Origin: DSVZ01 sp037439785
GTDB taxonomy: Bacteria; Verrucomicrobiota; Verrucomicrobiia; Limisphaerales; J093
Reading direction: 5' to 3'
Assembly: GCA_037439785.1 (NCBI GenBank)
Contig: JBBIVJ010000020.1
Coordinates: 18,678-82,677, forward strand
Length of the DNA: 64,000 bases
Part shown: positions 42,771 to 51,208 of the stretch, one piece after another
Numbering within the stretch: the first letter of the stretch is position 1
Layout: every line of letters starts with the position of its first letter
Position numbers and translations under genes: made by a program
Notes under the pieces: model-generated
The model's database searches: none
The model's input: the letters and a program-made list of their open reading frames with translations, nothing else
What the model was told of the DNA's origin: nothing

Positions 42771-45416
42771 ATGAACCGACAGACCATTGATCACGGAATT
42801 GACCTGGGCACCACCAACAGCGAAGTCGCCCGCCTCAACGGCACGGCCATCGAGGTGTTCCGCAACGCCGAGGGCTTCGAATACACCCCCTCGGCCGTCT
42901 GGGAGGACAAGCAGGGCAGGCTCGTCGTCGGCCGGCTGGCCAAGGAGTGGCACGAACGCGACCCGGCCAACGCGTTCATCGAGTTCAAACGCCACATGGG
43001 CACCAGCCACCAATACACCTTCGCCCGCACCGGCCGGAAGATGACGCCCGAGGAGCTGTCCGCCGAAGTCCTCAAGGCCCTCCGGGCAGATGTCGAGCGG
43101 CGCACCGCTGAAGCCATCACCGCCGCGGTGGTGACCGTGCCGGCGGATTTCGACCTGCCGGCCTGCGAGGCGACCAAGCGGGCGGCCGGCTTGGCGGGCT
43201 TGCAGCATTGTCTGTTGCTGCAGGAGCCGGTCGCCGCCGCCCAGGCCTACAGCTTCGAGAAGGAAGAGGACAAGACCTTCTGGCTGGTGCACGATTATGG
43301 CGGCGGCACCTTCGACGCGGCCATCGTTCAGGTGCGCGACGGCCTCATCCAGGTGGTCGGCCACGGGGGCGACAACCAGCTTGGCGGCAAGAACCTCGAC
43401 TGGGCCATTGTGGAGCAGTTGTTCATCCCGGCCCTGCTCAAGCAACGTGCGTTGAGCGATTTTGGCCGGCACAACCCGGCCAGGTGGGGCGGGGCCATCG
43501 CCAAGCTCAAGATTCAGGCCGAGGAAGCCAAGATCCGCCTCAGCGCTCCCGGCGTGGAAAGCACCGAGGTGCAGATTGATTTCCTGTGCAAGGACGACCG
43601 GGGCGAGCCGGTCGAGTTCAGCTTCGAGTTGAAGCGCTCGGAGTTGCAACGCCTGGCCGGGCCCTTCATCCGGCGCACCCTCCACATCTGCAAGGAAACC
43701 CTCGCCGGCCGGCGTCTTGCCCCGGGCAACATCGCCAAGCTCATCCTGGTGGGCGGGCCGACGTTGATGCCGTTCCTGCGCGAGCAGTTGAAGGACCCGG
43801 CCGAGGGCCTGGGCATACCGCTGGAGTTCAATGTGGACCCGTTGACGGTGGTGGCCCGTGGCGCGGCGGTCTTCGCCGCCACCCAACGGGTGCACGACGA
43901 GCACTGGGCCGCCCAGGTCCGGCCCGGCCAATACACCGTCAAACTGGACTACACCCCGGTGGGACCGGACACCGAGCCGCCTGTGGCCGGGGTGGTGTCG
44001 GCCGGCGAAGGGGTCGAGCAGGATTTCACCGGGTTCACCATCGAGTTCATCAACCCGGACATCCGGCCGCCCTGGCGCAGCGGCAAGATCGGTTTGGGGC
44101 CCAAGGGCAACTTCATGACCAGCCTCTCGGCCGAGAAGGGCAAGGCCAACACCTTCCAGATCGAGCTGCGCGACCCGACCGGCGCGCTGCAGGAGCTCAG
44201 CCCAACCAGTTTCCAGATCACCGTCAAAGGCGTGGGCGCCGTCCAGATCACCCTGCCTCACGCGCTGGGCGTGGCCCTGGCCAACAACGAAGTGGTCCAG
44301 TTCTTCGACAAAGGCACCGTCATCCCCGCCCGCAAACGCCGCGACCTGCACACCGCCCTGGCCCTCCAACGCGGCCAGAGCGGCCAGTTCCTGCGCGTGC
44401 CGGTGGTCGAAGGCAACAAGAGCCGCGCCGACCGCAACCGGATCGTGGGCACCCTGCTCATCCCGGCCGAGAAGATCGCCCGCGACGTGCCCGCCGGCAG
44501 CGACATCGAGGTGACCATCGAGATTGACCAGAGCCGGCTCATCCGCACCAAGGCATTCATCCCCATCCTCGAGGAAGAGTTCGAAGACGTGCTCAAGCTG
44601 GAAAGCGCCGTCCCGGACGCCAAGCAACTGGCCGAGCGGCTGCGGCGCGCCAAGGACCGCCTCAAAACCACCCGCCAGAAAGCCGATGCGGCCCAGGACC
44701 CCCGTGCCCTCGAACTGCTCCGGCAGATTGACAGCGAGTGCATGGTGCCCGAAGCCGAGCGGCTCGTCACCGCCGCCGCCGGCGATTCGGACGCCGCCCG
44801 GCAGTGCTTGAACCTGCTCAACAGCCTGGAATCAACCCTGGACGACGCCGAGGACGCCCTGGAATGGCCCACCCTGGTCGCCGAGGCCGAAAAGGTCCTC
44901 GAGGAAACCCGCCGCGCGGTGGAAACCAGCCAGCACGCCACCGCCGAGGACAAGCGCGAGTTCGCCGCCCTGGAACGCGAAACCCACGAGGCCATCGAAC
45001 ACCACGTACCCGACCTGCTCCGCCGCCGCCTCGAAGGACTCCGGGGCCTGCGCGCGGAGGTGGCCCTACGCGATCCCGGGCCGTGGCTCTGCGTGCTGGA
45101 TGAACTCAAGGCCAACCGCGCCGCCATGAGCGACCCTGCCCTGGCCGAGCGGCTCTTTGCCCAGGCCGACCGGGCGGTGCAGAACAACGACTTTGCCGTG
45201 CTGCGTGCCGCGGTTGTCCAGCTCCTGCGCCTGTCGGGCGAGCGGCTCAAGAAGCAGTTCGACGATCTCAAGGCCGCCCGCGCCCGCATGACCGACCAGG
45301 CCAGGGCCGCCGCCCTCATCGCCGCGGGTGACCAGGCCGCGGCTCAAAACAACATGGCCGAGCTGACCCGCACCATCCATCAACTCAAACAGCTCCTCTC
45401 AGGAGTCATCGTATGA
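42771..45416 (+). CDS. Hsp70-family (DnaK-like) chaperone with extended C-terminus
   Basis: An 881-aa Hsp70-family protein. The ATPase has phosphate-1 GIDLGTTNSEVARLNG at the N-terminus, VTVPADFDLPACEATKRAAGLAG, phosphate-2 HDYGGGTFDAAIV (about residues 174-186; canonical proteins have DLGGGTFD, so Leu is replaced by Tyr) and the adenosine motif ILVGGPTLMPFLRE. A beta-rich substrate-binding-like segment follows to about residue 590. The last 290 residues are helical and Glu/Lys/Arg-rich, much longer than the DnaK lid. It is therefore a specialised Hsp70, not the housekeeping DnaK. It overlaps the next gene by ATGA (45413-45416). Confidence 0.88.
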   Translation: MNRQTIDHGIDLGTTNSEVARLNGTAIEVFRNAEGFEYTPSAVWEDKQGRLVVGRLAKEWHERDPANAFIEFKRHMGTSHQYTFARTGRKMTPEELSAEVLKALRADVERRTAEAITAAVVTVPADFDLPACEATKRAAGLAGLQHCLLLQEPVAAAQAYSFEKEEDKTFWLVHDYGGGTFDAAIVQVRDGLIQVVGHGGDNQLGGKNLDWAIVEQLFIPALLKQRALSDFGRHNPARWGGAIAKLKIQAEEAKIRLSAPGVESTEVQIDFLCKDDRGEPVEFSFELKRSELQRLAGPFIRRTLHICKETLAGRRLAPGNIAKLILVGGPTLMPFLREQLKDPAEGLGIPLEFNVDPLTVVARGAAVFAATQRVHDEHWAAQVRPGQYTVKLDYTPVGPDTEPPVAGVVSAGEGVEQDFTGFTIEFINPDIRPPWRSGKIGLGPKGNFMTSLSAEKGKANTFQIELRDPTGALQELSPTSFQITVKGVGAVQITLPHALGVALANNEVVQFFDKGTVIPARKRRDLHTALALQRGQSGQFLRVPVVEGNKSRADRNRIVGTLLIPAEKIARDVPAGSDIEVTIEIDQSRLIRTKAFIPILEEEFEDVLKLESAVPDAKQLAERLRRAKDRLKTTRQKADAAQDPRALELLRQIDSECMVPEAERLVTAAAGDSDAARQCLNLLNSLESTLDDAEDALEWPTLVAEAEKVLEETRRAVETSQHATAEDKREFAALERETHEAIEHHVPDLLRRRLEGLRGLRAEVALRDPGPWLCVLDELKANRAAMSDPALAERLFAQADRAVQNNDFAVLRAAVVQLLRLSGERLKKQFDDLKAARARMTDQARAAALIAAGDQAAAQNNMAELTRTIHQLKQLLSGVIV

Positions 45417-46795
45417 GCGTGTCGGCCACAGCCCAGCCTCCCTGGCTCGATGCCCGGGCCGCCAGCTTGCTCGACGAGTTCGCCCTCAGCCAGGCGGCCC
45501 AACTCGCCCGCGACGGGGCTTACGACCGGGCCGAGTCCATGCTCCGTCCGGCGGTCGAGCGGGCGGACGCACCGGTGGCTGCGTTGGACCTCCAGGCCCG
45601 CCTCTGCGCGCAGCAAGGCCGCCTGGCCGAGGCCGCCTGCTGGTGGCAGAAGTTGCTGGAAAAGGAACCCGGCAACCCCGCCGCTCAGGCCGGCCTGGCC
45701 CGCCTCCGCTCGATGCAACGCCAACCTGTCTGGCTGCAGACCCTCTGGCCGCTGCTGGTGTGTCTGCTGGTGTTGAGCGGCGGCGCAGGGTTGCTGAGCT
45801 GGCAGACGCGTCAGCACCACGCCGCACTCGCCGGCCTGCAGGAGCGCATCACCGCCGCGGTGATTGCCCGGAGCCAGACCGCCGGCCAGGAAGCGCAGGC
45901 CATCCTGGGTGAAGTCCGGGCCCTGAGCCGGCAGGAGCAACAGCAGCAGGCCGATTTGCAGGCGCTGGCCCGGAGCTTGGAACAGCTCGGCGCCACCGCC
46001 AGCAATCAGTTCTTCAGCCTCCGCCCGGCCTTCGAACAGGAAATCGCCTCGGCCAAAGACCGGTTCGTCCAGCAACTCGCCGCGTTCCAAGCCCACAGCC
46101 GGGATCAAGCCGCTCAATCTGCCTCGGCCGTGCAGGCTTTGAGCAACCAGATGGCTGCCTGGCGCCAGGCCGCCGACCGCCAGCAGGACTTGCACGCCCA
46201 GTTGGACCAGAGCCGCCGCGCGACCGACAAACTTCAGGCGGAGCACCAGGCCCTGGCGGCCGATTACCAGCGGCTCCTGGCCGGGGCGAAGGAGGCTGCC
46301 AGCCCGCCCGAGCTGGCCTTTGCGGTGCCCGGGGTGCGCGCGGCGGTTTCGGGCCGGGCCTTGGTGCTGAGCTTCGAGGAGGGGCTTTTCGACCACGGCA
46401 CCCATTTCCGGCCCGACGCCAAGGCCCGGCTGCGCGCGCTGGCCGAAGCCCTGAGCCGGGCGCCGCAGCCGGTGCACATCCAGATCGTGGGCCATGCCGA
46501 CGATGACCGGCCATTCCTCAAGTGGACTGCCTCCCGGGAAGCCAGGCTGGCGCTGGCCCGCGCCCCGGCCGTGGCGGGCCTGTTCCTGGAAGGCGGCTGG
46601 TTCCTGCCTGAACAGCTTGCCGTCAGCAGCGGTGGCCGGCCGGCCGAAGCCGGGGCCGTGGTCTGGCCCGGTTCGCGCCGCCGGCACCGCACGGTGACCC
46701 TGCGCCTGAGCAGGCGCGCCGCACCCGATGTGCGGGACGCCGTGCGTCCCGCCGACAGCCAACCAGAACCTGAATCGAAAGCACCGACACCATGA
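45413..46795 (+). CDS. Inner-membrane TPR/coiled-coil protein with OmpA-like C-terminal domain
   Basis: A 460-aa protein coupled by ATGA overlaps at both ends. Residues 15-100 form a TPR-like cytoplasmic domain (LALSQAAQLARDGAYDRAESML type helices). One transmembrane helix lies at about 108-130 (LWPLLVCLLVLSGGAGLLSW). A long Gln/Ala-rich coiled coil spans about 135-295 and an OmpA-like peptidoglycan-binding domain about 310-440 (LSFEEGLFDHGTHFRPDAKARLRALAEAL, IVGHADDDRPF). The expected topology has the TPR in the cytosol and the OmpA domain in the periplasm. It could tether the neighbouring Hsp70 system to the envelope (inference). Confidence 0.8.
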   Translation: MSVSATAQPPWLDARAASLLDEFALSQAAQLARDGAYDRAESMLRPAVERADAPVAALDLQARLCAQQGRLAEAACWWQKLLEKEPGNPAAQAGLARLRSMQRQPVWLQTLWPLLVCLLVLSGGAGLLSWQTRQHHAALAGLQERITAAVIARSQTAGQEAQAILGEVRALSRQEQQQQADLQALARSLEQLGATASNQFFSLRPAFEQEIASAKDRFVQQLAAFQAHSRDQAAQSASAVQALSNQMAAWRQAADRQQDLHAQLDQSRRATDKLQAEHQALAADYQRLLAGAKEAASPPELAFAVPGVRAAVSGRALVLSFEEGLFDHGTHFRPDAKARLRALAEALSRAPQPVHIQIVGHADDDRPFLKWTASREARLALARAPAVAGLFLEGGWFLPEQLAVSSGGRPAEAGAVVWPGSRRRHRTVTLRLSRRAAPDVRDAVRPADSQPEPESKAPTP

Positions 46796-47196
46796 CTGAA
46801 GAACTCATCACCCCCGAGAACCTTTCCACCTCCCTGCTCAAAGAGGTGTTTGACCAGGCGTTCATGGAAGCGGTGCTCGACAACGAGGGCCACCTCAAGG
46901 TGGTGGACCGCGTCAAGGCCCACATCCGCCCGCGCGAGGACCGCATCTACGTCTTCGCCGTCTTCGGCTTCAAGCCGGAGACACCGCCCGCCCGCCGGCT
47001 GGAATTCGTCAACCGCGTCAATCAGGAGTACATCATCGTCCGGGCCACCTCGAACGACAATCACCTGCTGCTGTTCGACCACGACATCCCGGTGGCGGGC
47101 GGCATCACCAAGAAGGCCCTGGTGCTGCGGGTCAAACGCTTTTGCAGCATCCCCCAGGCGGCGATCCAGGAATTCGGGATGGACATTGTGGAATAG
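46792..47196 (+). CDS. YbjN-domain protein
   Basis: A 134-aa soluble acidic protein, overlapping the preceding gene by ATGA (46792-46795). The pattern LEFVNRVNQEYIIVRAT and KKALVLRVKRFCSIPQAAI fits the YbjN family, whose fold resembles type III secretion chaperones. YbjN proteins are small putative sensory or chaperone-like proteins of unclear biochemistry. It ends the Hsp70 cluster. No signal peptide or membrane segment. Confidence 0.65.
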   Translation: MTEELITPENLSTSLLKEVFDQAFMEAVLDNEGHLKVVDRVKAHIRPREDRIYVFAVFGFKPETPPARRLEFVNRVNQEYIIVRATSNDNHLLLFDHDIPVAGGITKKALVLRVKRFCSIPQAAIQEFGMDIVE

Positions 47197-47295
47197 CCGG
47201 ACCGGGCCGTTCCCCCAGGCGGGCGTGCCGGCCGTGGACAGCCGGAACGTCCGCGGGGGCTGAGGGCGCGGGCCGGCGGACGGGCTTTCCTTGAA

Positions 47296-48960
47296 ATGGG
47301 CGCGGCGCCGCCCCTTCAATCCGGGCCGACGTTCGTGAGCGCGCCCCTCTCGTCCGCCAGGTCGCCCGCGGCCGGCCCACCGGCGGCTTACTGGTTGATC
47401 CCGCTGGCGGTGGCGGTACTGCGGGCGATTCCGTTTCTGGCCACGCGGCTGGTCCCGCCGCCGGCGGGGTCGGTTTATCCGCCCGCCGGCTACAATCCAG
47501 TGGACTGGTTCGCTTACGTGGGCTTCATCCGCCAGGCGGCCGAGACCGGCGACTGGCTGCTGCTCAATCCGCACACCACCCTGCCGCAGGACGGCCGTTA
47601 TTTCCTGCCGCTGTTCAGCCTGCTGGGCTGGGTATGCCGGCTGACCGGGCTGGACCCGTTTGTGGCGCTGGAGCTGTCGCGGGTGCCGTTGGTGTTTGCC
47701 TTCTTCGCGGTGTTCTGGCGATTTGCCGGCGACTTCCTGCCGGAGCAACGAACGCGGTTGCTGGCAGCGGGATTGCTGGCCTTTGCCGGCGGCCTGGAGT
47801 GCCTGGTCTATGCCCTGCTGGGCGGGGGGTCGGAAGAGTGGCAACAGTGGTTCTTCAAGGCCATCTCGGACGAGTACGGCTGGAATGGCCTGGCGGCTTT
47901 TTACAATCCACTCTGGGTCGCGGGGCTGACGCTGGCGTTGGGGGCCTTGCGGCCGGTGTTCCAACCCCCAGCGGGGCGTGGGTGGACGCGGATGATGCGG
48001 GTTGCCGTCGCGGCGGTGGCGACCTTTTGGGTGCATCCTTACTCGGGGCTGGGGGTGCTGGCCATTGGCGGCGGGGTGACCTTGCTGCGCGCCGGCTCGC
48101 GGGCCAGCCGCGTCAACGCCCTCTGGCTGGCCGGCGGCCTGGCGGGGGCGGCGGCGGTCGTCGCGGCTTTCTCCGCGTGGCAGCATCAGGACCCCGTGTT
48201 TCACGCCACGGCCCGGCGGTTTTTCGGCCCGCATGGCATTTCGGTGCTGTGGTATCCCCTCACCTTGGGCGCGCTGGGGGGACTGGCCGCCCGGGGTGCG
48301 TGGCGGGGCTGGCGGAAACGCGCGACCGGCACGCGCGAGTTGCTGGTCTGGGTGGCGGTGGCGGTGCTGCTGCACAGTTCGCCCTGGACCAGCGGCTACC
48401 ACTTCGTCTTCCTGCTGCCGGTGCCGCTGTGTCTGCTGGCGACGCCGGCGCTGGAACGGGTGTTGGCGGTGTTCGGGGTAGAGGAGGCGCCGCCGGGCCG
48501 GCAGTTTGCCGCGGCCCTGGTCGTGGCGATGGCCTTTCAGTCCGCGCCGGCGCTCACGTGGCGGAGCACGCGGCGGGCGTTGGGCCTTCCCTTCCCCGCG
48601 GCAGCGGTCCAGGCCCTCGAGACCCTGGGGCGCGAGCCGGCCGGGCGGGTTTATGCCTCGCCCATGCTGGGCAGCCTCCTGCCGGCTTACAGCAGCCGCC
48701 ATCGCGTGGTGGTGGGGCACTGGTTTCTGACGCCGGACTACGTGGCCAGGCGGGACCACTACAACGCCTTGATGGCCGGCCAGGTCTCGCCGGAGGCGTT
48801 TCTGGACGAACTGGGTCGCGTGGCGGTGAGCCACGTGCTGCTGCCGCCGCGCGCCCGGCCCGAGGTACTGGAAGCCCTGGGAACCGTGGCCCGCCGGGTG
48901 GAAGCCTTCGGGGAATACCGCCTTTTCTGGCTGGGGGAACGGCCGAAGGCCGAAGGTTGA
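47296..48960 (+). CDS. Polytopic membrane protein, possible GT-C-type glycosyltransferase
   Basis: A 554-aa protein with about ten hydrophobic segments (for example LIPLAVAVLRAIPFLATRL, LLAAGLLAFAGGLECLVYALL, VAVAAVATFWVHPYSGLGVLA) and a soluble C-terminal part of about 130 residues. A Gly-Tyr-Asn-Pro-x-Asp-Trp-Phe segment early in the protein and repeated luminal loops suit GT-C membrane glycosyltransferases that use lipid-linked sugars, but no catalytic signature is decisive. The last few residues (RPKAEG) are encoded inside a 7-bp repeat tract (48941-48975), so the natural C-terminus may have been altered by repeat insertion. It lies 99 bp after the YbjN gene and is probably separate. Confidence 0.65.
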   Translation: MGAAPPLQSGPTFVSAPLSSARSPAAGPPAAYWLIPLAVAVLRAIPFLATRLVPPPAGSVYPPAGYNPVDWFAYVGFIRQAAETGDWLLLNPHTTLPQDGRYFLPLFSLLGWVCRLTGLDPFVALELSRVPLVFAFFAVFWRFAGDFLPEQRTRLLAAGLLAFAGGLECLVYALLGGGSEEWQQWFFKAISDEYGWNGLAAFYNPLWVAGLTLALGALRPVFQPPAGRGWTRMMRVAVAAVATFWVHPYSGLGVLAIGGGVTLLRAGSRASRVNALWLAGGLAGAAAVVAAFSAWQHQDPVFHATARRFFGPHGISVLWYPLTLGALGGLAARGAWRGWRKRATGTRELLVWVAVAVLLHSSPWTSGYHFVFLLPVPLCLLATPALERVLAVFGVEEAPPGRQFAAALVVAMAFQSAPALTWRSTRRALGLPFPAAAVQALETLGREPAGRVYASPMLGSLLPAYSSRHRVVVGHWFLTPDYVARRDHYNALMAGQVSPEAFLDELGRVAVSHVLLPPRARPEVLEALGTVARRVEAFGEYRLFWLGERPKAEG

Positions 48961-48975
48961 AGGTCGAAGTCCGAA
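48941..48975 (+). repeat. 7-bp tandem repeat (GGTCGAA type) at the end of a gene
   Basis: Five degenerate heptamers: GGCCGAA, GGCCGAA, GGTTGAA, GGTCGAA, GTCCGAA. The tract includes the final codons and stop of the membrane protein gene and leads into the 194-bp repeat. Confidence 0.75.
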
Positions 48976-48980
48976 GGGTT

Positions 48981-49174
48981 GGGGAATCGGGAACTCAGGA
49001 AGGCAGGAAGGGTTCAGAGGCCGGATCCCGGATCCCAGATGCCGAATTGCGCCAGCCGCCGCGGTGGCGTGGCAGACCTGCTCCGCCAGCTCACGCCGGC
49101 GGCTGGGCGCACCACCCCCTTGTGGTGCAGCCGTCCCGGCTGCCGGACTGCAGGCCAGAGGCCTGCACCACAAC
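48981..49174 (+). repeat. 194-bp direct repeat, copy A
   Basis: Runs from GGGGAATC to CACCACAAC and is nearly identical (a handful of substitutions and small indels by eye) to 50810-51003. It contains, in reverse orientation, the GTGGTGCAGG element (49110-49171) found at 30641 and 30933. Together the two copies flank the threonine aldolase gene. Confidence 0.85.
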
Positions 49175-49180
49175 CCCGCC

Positions 49181-49209
49181 GTAGCACAGGCTGCCGGCCT
49201 GCCTATCGC
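49181..49209 (+). repeat. Dispersed palindromic repeat, copy 3
   Basis: GTAGCACAGGC ... CCTATCGC with core CAGGCTGCCGGCCTG. It begins 6 bp after the 194-bp repeat. Confidence 0.65.
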
Positions 49210-49650
49210 CGGCTGACACCGGCGGCTCCCTGCAGCCTCTGCCCCGCCCCGGCAGGGGACCGCGCGGACGCGGTCCCTCCCCTCATGGGAGGGTCGGCGT
49301 CCCCGCCGACCCGGCTGATGCGTTGGCCTCCTGCCGGCCAGACGAAATCCGGAAGCCGAAGGCTGAAGGCCGAGGTGGAACGCGCGGCCCCCAAAGCGCC
49401 AGCGGACTGGCGCCTGTCTGCGTGCGCCGCACAGGCAGGCACTCCACAAGCTGGCGCCCAGGAGGGGCGGCCTTCCGCGCGCCAGCGTCTTGGAGTGCGG
49501 CAGTCCTCTGCCGCTTTCCGGGGCCGGGTTGGCAGGCGGCGCGGCTGCGGGGGTCGGCCGGCTGCTGAAGCCGGCGGTTAAGGCGGCCGACGGATTTCGG
49601 ATTCCGGATTTCCCCCCTGCCGCTACCCTGTCGCCTCCTGGAGCCGCGCC

Positions 49651-50682
49651 ATGTCACGCCCCATTGACCTTCGCAGCGATACCGTGACCCAACCCACCCC
49701 GGCCATGCGCCGCGCGATTGCCACCGCCGAAGTCGGCGACGACGTCTTCGGCGACGACCCCACCGTGCACCGTCTGGAGGCGCGGGTGGCGGAAATCCTC
49801 GGCAAGGAGGCCGCCCTGTTCGTGCCTTCCGGCACCCAGGCCAACCAACTGGCCGTTCGCGTCCACACCCAGGCCGGGGACGAAATCCTCGTCGAGGCCG
49901 AGGCGCATCTTTATTACTACGAGGCCGGCGCGCCGGCGGCGCTCAGCGGCGTGCTGTGCCGGTGCCTGCCGGGCCAGCGCGGCATCTTCACGGTGGCGGA
50001 GGTCGAGGCGGCGTTGCGTCCCGCCGATGTGCATTTTCCCCCCACGCGGCTGGTCTGCGTGGAAAACACCCACAACCGCGGCGGCGGCAAGGTCTGGCCG
50101 TTGGCGTGCCTGCGCGAAGTGAGCGCCTGCGCCCGCCGGCACGGCCTGGCCTTGCATCTGGACGGGGCGCGGCTCTGGAACGCCAGCGCGGCCAGCGGCG
50201 TGCCCGAGCGGGAGTACGCCGCGGAGTTCGACACGGTGAGCGTCTGCTTTTCGAAGGCCCTGGGCGCACCGGTGGGGTCGGCGCTGGCCGGGCCGCGCGA
50301 GCTCATCGAACGGGCGCGGCGTTTTCGCAAGATGTTCGGCGGGGGGATGCGGCAGGCCGGCCTCCTGGCCGCCGGGGCATTGTTCGCCCTGGAACATCAT
50401 CGCGCCCGGCTGGTCGAAGACCATGCCCGCGCGCGGCGCCTGGCCGGGATGCTGGCGGAGTTGCCGGGGGCGACCATTGACCCCGCCGAGGTCGAGACCA
50501 ACCTGGTGTACTTTCGCGTCACCCGCCGGCCCGCGGCCGAGGTGGTGGCCGAGTTGCAGGCGGCCGGGGTGTGGGGGCTGGCCATCGGCCCGGACCGCAT
50601 CCGTGCGGTGCCGAATCTCAACGTGAGCGCCGCGGATTTCGAGCGGGCACTGCGGGCGTTTCAGCGGGTGCTGGGAAAGTAA
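49651..50682 (+). CDS. ltaE: Low-specificity L-threonine aldolase
   Basis: A 343-aa PLP enzyme of the beta-eliminating lyase/threonine aldolase family. Landmarks are the N-terminal IDLRSDTVTQPTPAMRRAI, EVGDDVFGDDPTVHRLE, FVPSGTQANQLA, HLDGARLWNA and the Schiff-base lysine in VSVCFSKALGAPVGSAL, followed by KMFGGGMRQAG. It cleaves L-threonine or L-allo-threonine to glycine and acetaldehyde. It stands alone between two repeat regions; the 194-bp direct repeats lie about 480 bp upstream and 130 bp downstream. Confidence 0.94.
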   Translation: MSRPIDLRSDTVTQPTPAMRRAIATAEVGDDVFGDDPTVHRLEARVAEILGKEAALFVPSGTQANQLAVRVHTQAGDEILVEAEAHLYYYEAGAPAALSGVLCRCLPGQRGIFTVAEVEAALRPADVHFPPTRLVCVENTHNRGGGKVWPLACLREVSACARRHGLALHLDGARLWNASAASGVPEREYAAEFDTVSVCFSKALGAPVGSALAGPRELIERARRFRKMFGGGMRQAGLLAAGALFALEHHRARLVEDHARARRLAGMLAELPGATIDPAEVETNLVYFRVTRRPAAEVVAELQAAGVWGLAIGPDRIRAVPNLNVSAADFERALRAFQRVLGK

Positions 50683-50785
50683 GGCGCCGGAAGCAGGATG
50701 CGGCATTGGGGACGCCGGAAGCCGGATGGCGCAGCGCAGACCGGCAGCCTGCCGGCCCGCCGACTTCCAGACAGCCAGGCAGGCC

Positions 50786-50806
50786 GGTCGAAGGTCGAAG
50801 GTCGAA
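50786..50806 (+). repeat. Three perfect GGTCGAA heptamers
   Basis: Three tandem copies immediately before the 194-bp repeat copy B, matching the heptamers that precede copy A at 48941. Confidence 0.75.
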
Positions 50807-50809
50807 GCT

Positions 50810-51003
50810 GGGGAATTTGGAACTCAGGAGGCAGGAAGGGTTCAGAGGCCGGATCCCGGATCCCAGATGCCGGATTGCGCCAGCCGCCGCGGTGGCGTGG
50901 CAGACCTGCTCCGCCAGCTCACGCCGGCGGCTGGACGCACCACCCCCTGGTGGTGCAGCCGTCCCGGCTGCCGGACTGCAGGCCAGAGGCCTGCACCACA
51001 ACG
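50810..51003 (+). repeat. 194-bp direct repeat, copy B
   Basis: Partner of 48981-49174, same orientation and length, with the GTGGTGCAGG element in reverse at 50938-50999. Confidence 0.85.
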
Positions 51004-51123
51004 CCGGCAGGCGAGACGGCTGTACCACAGGCGAGGGGCAAGCTCGAAAGTCGAAGGTCGCGGACCGGAGTCGGATGCCAGTTGCTGATGCGGGAAGCGC
51101 AGCCGCCGGCCCCTCGCCCCGGC

Positions 51124-51153
51124 GTAGCGCAGGCTTCCAGCCTGCCGTATCGC
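51124..51153 (+). repeat. Dispersed palindromic repeat, copy 4
   Basis: GTAGCGCAGGC ... CGTATCGC with core CAGGCTTCCAGCCTG, followed by a second short palindrome GACTGCCAGTC. Confidence 0.7.
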
Positions 51154-51208
51154 CGACTGCCAGTCGGCGCTAAGCGTCGCCACCGCGGTGACGCGGCGGA
51201 GAGACGGT

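Larger units (their letters stand above)
48961..49650. other. Intergenic repeat region upstream of the threonine aldolase gene
   Basis: A 690-bp region holding, in order, the end of a heptamer tract, the 194-bp repeat copy A, a palindromic unit (49181-49209), further GC-rich palindromes (49260-49340), degenerate heptamers (about 49345-49380) and a gene-proximal stretch without clear features. No gene was recognised. Confidence 0.6.
50683..51208. other. Intergenic repeat region downstream of the threonine aldolase gene
   Basis: A 526-bp region between convergent genes, with three GGTCGAA heptamers, the 194-bp repeat copy B and a palindromic unit at 51124-51153. No gene was recognised. Confidence 0.6.

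Noticed and set aside
46264..49449. Minus-strand frame of more than 1000 codons across several genes and the repeat region
   Set aside because: It crosses the OmpA-like, YbjN and membrane-protein genes and the repeat region in antisense and has no domain.
48961..51208. Composite transposon around the threonine aldolase gene
   Set aside because: The direct repeats lack a transposase frame, target-site duplications were not found, and the elements occur elsewhere as dispersed units.
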